A stretch of 10,318 bases of DNA from Acidobacteriota bacterium (GTDB lineage Bacteria > Acidobacteriota > Blastocatellia > Pyrinomonadales > Pyrinomonadaceae), in assembly GCA_003222935.1 (NCBI GenBank), contig QHXL01000276.1, positions 1-10,318 on the forward strand. Reading direction: 5' to 3'. Under the pieces are notes generated by a model. That model was not told where the DNA came from. It was given only the letters and a program-made list of their open reading frames with translations, and ran no database searches. A program made the translations under genes and the position numbers. Below, piece after piece: positions 7,267 to 10,318 of this stretch (position 1 is its first letter; every line of letters begins with the position of its first letter).

Positions 7267-7336
7267 GTAGCACAGACTTCAGTCTGTGCCTCCAACTGAA
7301 ACATATCGAAAGAACACAGACTGAAGTCTGTGCTAC
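7267..7336. repeat. Perfect 22-bp inverted repeat with self-palindromic arms
   Basis: The arms at 7267-7288 and 7315-7336 are exact reverse complements over 22 bp, with a 26-nt spacer. Each arm contains its own palindrome, CACAGACT-TC-AGTCTGTG, so it can fold either as one long hairpin or as two short ones. The element begins three bases after the transglycosylase stop. Its spacer holds CTGAAACATATCG (7296-7308), identical to a 13-mer in copy B of the other repeat family (9343-9355). Confidence 0.75.
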
Positions 7337-7344
7337 TCCTAAAT

Positions 7345-7379
7345 CGAGGCGGAACCTTTCATGGTGGCCGCCTCGTTTT
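7345..7379 (+). terminator. Intrinsic terminator after the transglycosylase gene
   Basis: CGAGGCGG (7345-7352) and CCGCCTCG (7368-7375) form a perfect 8-bp GC-rich stem with a 15-nt loop, followed directly by TTTT (7376-7379). It lies about 80 bp after the transglycosylase stop and about 80 bp before the next gene, so the next gene probably has its own promoter. Confidence 0.7.
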
Positions 7380-7458
7380 GTATTTAGAGGGCATTAGGTA
7401 TCATTCGCTATACCCGAAACTCTGAAGGTCTAATGAATCAACGGCGAGGACGAAAACT

Positions 7459-8040
7459 ATGACGTGTCCAGGATGTGGCGCTTATGTAGCCCCAAGCGTC
7501 CGCTTTTGCTCAAACTGCGGCAGTCCCGCAAGCGATCCGGAGGCCACGCGAATAGCACGTCTTCAGGCTAGAGGTCTCGAACGAACATCTGACGACGAAA
7601 TGGAGCACGTGGTTTTCACGGTTCGGCCTACGCTGATCTTCGTCAAAGTCGGATATGCACTCGCAGTTCTCCTGGGAATTGGACTTGTTTTTCTACTCGC
7701 GTCGCTCAGCGTTCCCGCATATATCTCGATACCAATCGCACTTGCCCTGTTACTGATTCCGGCTAACTACCACATCAGAAGAAATATGATCCGGTACACC
7801 ATGACCGACTCGAAATTGGAGATTGACACGGGACTCATCGCCAGGACCACTCGCAACATTCCTCTAAGCAAAGTTCAGGACGTAACCGTGGCAGCTAGCA
7901 TTCCCCAGCGATTGCTCGGTTTTGGCGACATCATCGTCGATAACGCCAGCGAAGTTGGCGGCACGATCGTCATGCACAACATTAGTTCACCTCGCCACTA
8001 CGCCGACCTGCTTTTGCGCGAATTGAGACGCTGGCATTAA
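7459..8040 (+). CDS. Zinc-ribbon plus bacterial PH-domain (bPH_2/DUF304-like) membrane protein
   Basis: Function unknown. The 193-residue protein opens with a zinc ribbon whose ligands would be Cys3, Cys6, Cys17 and Cys20 (CPGC then CSNC). A charged linker follows (about 25-50), then two hydrophobic segments likely to form a membrane hairpin (about 58-82 and 86-104). The last 85 residues resemble the bacterial PH-like domain of the YdbS/DUF304 group: RYTMTDSKLEIDTGLI (112-127), NIPLSKVQDVTV (133-144), RLLGFGDIIVDNASEVGG (151-168) and MHNISSPRHYADLLLREL (172-189). The ribbon and the PH-like domain would face the cytoplasm if the hairpin reading is right. GAGG about 10 bp before ATG 7459 acts as a modest ribosome binding site. 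It is downstream of a terminator and followed after 88 bp by a DUF6599-like gene on the same strand, possibly co-transcribed. Confidence 0.8.
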   Translation: MTCPGCGAYVAPSVRFCSNCGSPASDPEATRIARLQARGLERTSDDEMEHVVFTVRPTLIFVKVGYALAVLLGIGLVFLLASLSVPAYISIPIALALLLIPANYHIRRNMIRYTMTDSKLEIDTGLIARTTRNIPLSKVQDVTVAASIPQRLLGFGDIIVDNASEVGGTIVMHNISSPRHYADLLLRELRRWH

Positions 8041-8128
8041 ACTTATTCCGTGCTGCCATTCCGTTTGTGGGAACATCAAAGCGCTGTCGGTTTCTAATGA
8101 AGACCGCGGTTTGTAGTTGATCGAGTCT

Positions 8129-9262
8129 ATGATTTTGCGATTTACAAAATTCGCTCTTTTGTTGTGTGTACTGCTTAGTTTGGCAAGCATCTCTGCGTTT
8201 GGAGATACACCTGACCCAGAAGTACTGAAAACCGCAACGGCCTCGAACGGTTCACAGCAAGAACGTGAACTTATGCAGATTGGCAATCTTGACGCTTTTG
8301 AAGGTCGTGCTGAATATCAGGGAAAGCGAAACCAGAAGTTCTTCGTCGAAGTCTACCGTTTCCATCAGGATGCCCAGGCCTACTCGCAATTGACCTTGGT
8401 TTTGCATTCACTGCGTGCGAGAAATATTCCGTTTACCCTCAAAAATTACGAAATTGGAACGGCGAGCTCAGAGAGTGGCGTTCAGATTGTTTTCTTTAAA
8501 GGCCCGGTTTTTGTGCGAATTATGGGGAGCCTCGAAGACAACAATCCAGGCCTTCACGAGTTTGCTCAGGCATTCTCCGAAACTCTCGACAAGGGTGAAA
8601 ATGAAATCCCTGCGCTGATCAAGCACTTGCCAAATCCCGAAGAGTCGAAAAAGACCGCACTCTTTCTGACGCAGTTCAACAGCCTGCAATCCTTGAAGCC
8701 CGATCAGACAGTCTTAGAAGTCATCCGCACTGAACGTAATGGAGATGCAGCGTTCGTGGATACAGGCTCGGGGAAAGTTCTCGTCGTTGAGTACAACACT
8801 CCGCAACTTGCGAAAGATAACGACGAGCGGATCATCGCGAAGATCAAAGAGCTTTGGAGACTGGGTCAGCAGGCGCCCGCCGCCTACCGGCGCGTGGGGA
8901 ATTACTCAGTGTTTGTGTTTGATTCGCCTGACGAGGCTACGGCGAAGCAATTGATCGACCAGATCAAGTACGAGCAGATAGTTCAATGGCTGGGCACAAA
9001 TCCCTACATCTACAAAGAAGCAGAGAAGCAGTATGTTGAAACCACGCTTGGTGTTTTCATCGCGGTCGTAAAAGCCTCTGGATATGCGTTCGTGGGATGC
9101 GTGGCGTTGGGTGGGTTGTTGGGAGCTTTACTGTTTGCGCGTCGCAGAGCACAAAAGGGATTTAAAGATGCCTATTCGGACGCCGGCGGCATGCTAAGAC
9201 TAAACATCGACGAGTTAACCCCTCAAACAGATCCCGCTCGCTTACTTGGACCTGGCAGATAG
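8129..9262 (+). CDS. Exported, C-terminally membrane-anchored DUF6599-like protein
   Basis: Function unknown. From ATG 8129 there are 377 residues: a signal peptide (about 1-25, ending SISAFG), a large extracytoplasmic part, one transmembrane segment at about 306-337 (two glycine-rich hydrophobic stretches) with ARRRAQKG after it, and a cytoplasmic tail of about 40 residues. The body resembles, from memory, acidobacterial DUF6599 proteins: EVYRFHQDAQAYSQLTLVL (74-92), GVQIVFFKGPVFVRIMG (117-133), IPALIKHLP (160-168), then a second half with VLVVEYNTPQLAK (217-229) and VGNYSVFVFDSPDEATAKQL (256-275). The open frame starts at a TTG at 8117, but ATG 8129 has GAG four bases upstream and leads directly into the signal peptide, so I chose it. 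It probably follows the PH-domain gene in one transcript and ends two bases before repeat copy B. Confidence 0.75.
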   Translation: MILRFTKFALLLCVLLSLASISAFGDTPDPEVLKTATASNGSQQERELMQIGNLDAFEGRAEYQGKRNQKFFVEVYRFHQDAQAYSQLTLVLHSLRARNIPFTLKNYEIGTASSESGVQIVFFKGPVFVRIMGSLEDNNPGLHEFAQAFSETLDKGENEIPALIKHLPNPEESKKTALFLTQFNSLQSLKPDQTVLEVIRTERNGDAAFVDTGSGKVLVVEYNTPQLAKDNDERIIAKIKELWRLGQQAPAAYRRVGNYSVFVFDSPDEATAKQLIDQIKYEQIVQWLGTNPYIYKEAEKQYVETTLGVFIAVVKASGYAFVGCVALGGLLGALLFARRRAQKGFKDAYSDAGGMLRLNIDELTPQTDPARLLGPGR

Positions 9263-9264
9263 GC

Positions 9265-9362
9265 AAATGTCCGATAGCTTCATCAGCTTGTCGTGACGTC
9301 AGCTTAAAGTCCGATGGCACCTTAAACCGGAGTCACGACAAGCTGAAACATATCGGACATTT
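9265..9362. repeat. TGTCCGATA-family inverted repeat, copy B
   Basis: Left arm 9265-9297 runs from AAATGTCCGATA to CAGCTTGTCGTGAC. Right arm 9332-9362 runs from GTCACGACAAGCTG to TATCGGACATTT. The ends match for 12 and 14 bp, with short differences in the middle of the arms. The 34-bp spacer contains another partial unit, AAGTCCGATGG (9307-9317). It starts two bases after the stop of the DUF6599-like gene and shares arm sequences with copy A at 6219-6340. Confidence 0.8.
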
Positions 9363-9367
9363 CACAT

Positions 9368-9405
9368 AAAAAAAGCGCGGTTGACATTGCTGTCGACCGC
9401 GCTTT
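9368..9405. terminator. Strong intrinsic terminator, best for minus-strand transcripts
   Basis: The 15-bp arms 9372-9386 and 9391-9405 pair throughout apart from one G-U/T-G wobble position, around a 4-nt loop. Reading the minus strand, the stem GCGCGGTCGACA... is followed by seven T in a row (9374-9368), the classical form. On the plus strand it is followed by TTTCTT, so it may also stop transcripts from the gene ending at 9262. The minus-side strength suggests a transcript arriving from the right, from 9410 or beyond. Confidence 0.85.
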
Positions 9406-9424
9406 CTTATTAAACCGAATCAAT

Positions 9425-9613
9425 AAAATTGCGGGCTGCTGACTTTTCTCGGGAGGCTCCCCCAAGCCCCTTCAAGACGTCGGTCAGCAGCACCGCTATT
9501 GTTGCTCTTCAATTGCGTTCACAAACATCACTCTGTTCCCCCAAAAGAGTCAACGTCTGCTTTAAATCATGTGAGAGGATGCCTCCCCCAAAGCCTCCAC
9601 TCACCGCAATTTT
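9425..9613 (-). ncRNA. Candidate structured non-coding RNA with three TTGGGGGA hairpin loops
   Basis: Read on the minus strand, AAAATTGCGG (9613-9604) pairs perfectly with CCGCAATTTT (9434-9425) and closes a 189-nt domain. Inside are three hairpins. Hairpin 1 is at 9603-9572: TGAG/CTCA, GGA/TCC and GC/GC, with two mismatches. Hairpin 2 is at 9550-9530: ACTCT/AGAGT. Hairpin 3 is at 9491-9435: GCTGCTGAC/GTCAGCAGC, with an inner GGGGCT/AGCCTC stem. The terminal loops of all three contain TTGGGGGA (9591-9584, 9544-9537), shifted slightly into the stem in the third (9465-9458). Hairpin 3 abuts the closing stem, and a seven-U terminator lies 20 nt downstream. I see no clear promoter and no match to tmRNA, RNase P, SRP or 6S RNA. 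A decayed coding sequence on the same strand is the main alternative. Confidence 0.45.
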
Positions 9614-9883
9614 CTGAGCCTGACCCGATTTACCCTTATCTACCCTTCTTGTTCTGACTTTACTCTTGGCAACGACCGTGCCAGTACTTCCCGCAATTCG
9701 CCCTCAAGAGAAATTTGGGTGTTTCTTGGGTTTTTGTTGACTCTTCCTTTTCTTCACTAATTGAGAATCGGCCATTGCGTATTTCTTTCGTACAAATCAG
9801 TGAGTACAGGCGAACGGTAATAGAGCAGTCTGGAAAGTCTTGGAAGGTGGTCTGGGTTTTAAAACGTGACTAAAGTCGTAAGC
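9614..9883. other. Intergenic stretch without a secure gene
   Basis: No RNA gene or clear promoter is recognised. On the minus strand an ATG at 9775 opens a 23-codon, very basic frame ending at a TGA at 9704-9706. It has no good Shine-Dalgarno and is listed only as a possibility. The same frame continues past that stop; see the findings. The aminotransferase stop is at 9884, and no hairpin terminator lies between it and the candidate RNA, so the RNA could be a processed 3' end of that transcript. Confidence 0.4.
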
Positions 9884-10318
9884 TTAGGGAAGAGATTCGA
9901 TGAGGACGTTGATGTCGGAGATGGAGTTGTACAGGTGTGGAGCGATGCGCAGGCGGTCGCCTCTTGGCGCGGTCACAATGTTCTGCTTTTTTAATTCACT
10001 GTAAAGACGCATTGAGCTCAACTCGCCCCGATGACGAATACAAACGATCTGAGACTTCTCCTGGGACTCGCGTGAACTCACGATCTCATAATCTTTCGGG
10101 CTCAACCGTTCGCATAAATAGTCAGTCAGGCTTTCCAGGTGATTCGCGATGACCTTTGTGCCTGCGTTAGTCAAAAGTTCGAGGCTTGCTTTCAAACCAT
10201 GAATCAGTGCCGTCGGCCCTGTGCCGGTTTCCCACGCCAGCGTTCCACTGTTCCAGCCTTGTTCGAAATTGTAGTAATCCTCCGGGTTGGGAACACTGAC
10301 CCAGCCAACTAGCGTCGG
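9884..10318 (-). CDS. Class V aminotransferase / cysteine-desulfurase-like PLP enzyme, C-terminal part (runs off the right edge)
   Basis: The last 144 residues of a fold-type I PLP enzyme of the class V aminotransferase family. The frame is open from the window edge to TAA at 9884-9886, so the start lies beyond 10318. Family features are PTLVGWVSVPNPEDYYNF at the edge, ETGTGPTALIHGLKASLELL (the conserved E-x-G-T stretch followed by the long helix), HLESLTDYLCERL, and a C-terminal RLRIAPHLYNSISDINVLIESL, the typical 'R-I-S/A-P-H-x-Y-N' ending. The PLP-binding lysine is in the missing part, so the reaction (desulfuration, epimerisation or transamination) cannot be told. The stretch after GT has no cysteine loop that would mark an IscS- or SufS-type enzyme here. 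The last residues are followed by about 270 bp with no terminator until the one at 9368-9405. Confidence 0.85.
   Translation of the reverse strand, partial: PTLVGWVSVPNPEDYYNFEQGWNSGTLAWETGTGPTALIHGLKASLELLTNAGTKVIANHLESLTDYLCERLSPKDYEIVSSRESQEKSQIVCIRHRGELSSMRLYSELKKQNIVTAPRGDRLRIAPHLYNSISDINVLIESLP

Noticed and set aside
9425..9613. 6S, SRP, tmRNA or RNase P RNA identity for the structured segment
   Set aside because: It lacks the single bulged rod of 6S, the GGAAG tetraloop region of SRP, a CCA-type T-arm end of tmRNA, and the conserved RNase P core sequences.
9429..9617. 62-codon plus-strand frame opposite the candidate RNA
   Set aside because: No ribosome binding site, begins just after a terminator, low-complexity Pro/Ser/Arg content; antisense to the structured segment.
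1..10318. CRISPR arrays, insertion-sequence genes, phage genes, tRNA or rRNA genes
   Set aside because: No regularly spaced direct repeats, no transposase or integrase motif and no recognisable RNA gene were seen on either strand.

Overview
The window looks like chromosomal DNA of a mid-GC, Gram-negative-type bacterium. The mix of genes (RecX, AlaRS, a secreted S41 peptidase, a DUF6599-like envelope protein) and the many palindromic intergenic repeats fit Acidobacteriota, perhaps Blastocatellia. This is inference; no 16S or other marker is present, and no phage, plasmid, CRISPR or transposase gene was seen.

Layout. Positions 1-2157, minus strand: a probable operon read S41 peptidase -> recX -> truB (truB runs off the left edge). 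Positions 2158-2638: divergent intergenic region. Positions 2639-5323, plus: complete alaS. Positions 5324-5778: intergenic, filled by a roughly 300-bp fold-back repeat and a plus-strand terminator. Positions 5779-6117, minus: small secreted peptidoglycan-binding protein, divergent from a plus-strand block of envelope genes: lytic transglycosylase (6463-7263), zinc-ribbon/PH-domain membrane protein (7459-8040) and a DUF6599-like exported, C-terminally anchored protein (8129-9262). Positions 9263-9883: no secure gene, but an inverted repeat, a strong terminator and a candidate structured RNA on the minus strand. Positions 9884-10318, minus: C-terminal part of a class V aminotransferase that runs off the right edge.

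Functionally the left half is housekeeping (tRNA modification, recombination control, tRNA charging). The middle right is envelope-related: a protein likely to bind peptidoglycan, one likely to cut it, and two membrane or exported proteins of unknown function.

The most interesting material is non-coding. (1) Minus-strand segment 9425-9613 can fold into a closed multi-hairpin RNA whose three hairpin loops all carry the octamer TTGGGGGA, and an intrinsic terminator with seven U lies just downstream. (2) Two copies of a TGTCCGATA-ended inverted repeat bracket the three-gene envelope block, and a 13-bp piece of it recurs inside a different palindrome between them. (3) A 40-bp-arm fold-back element lies downstream of alaS.
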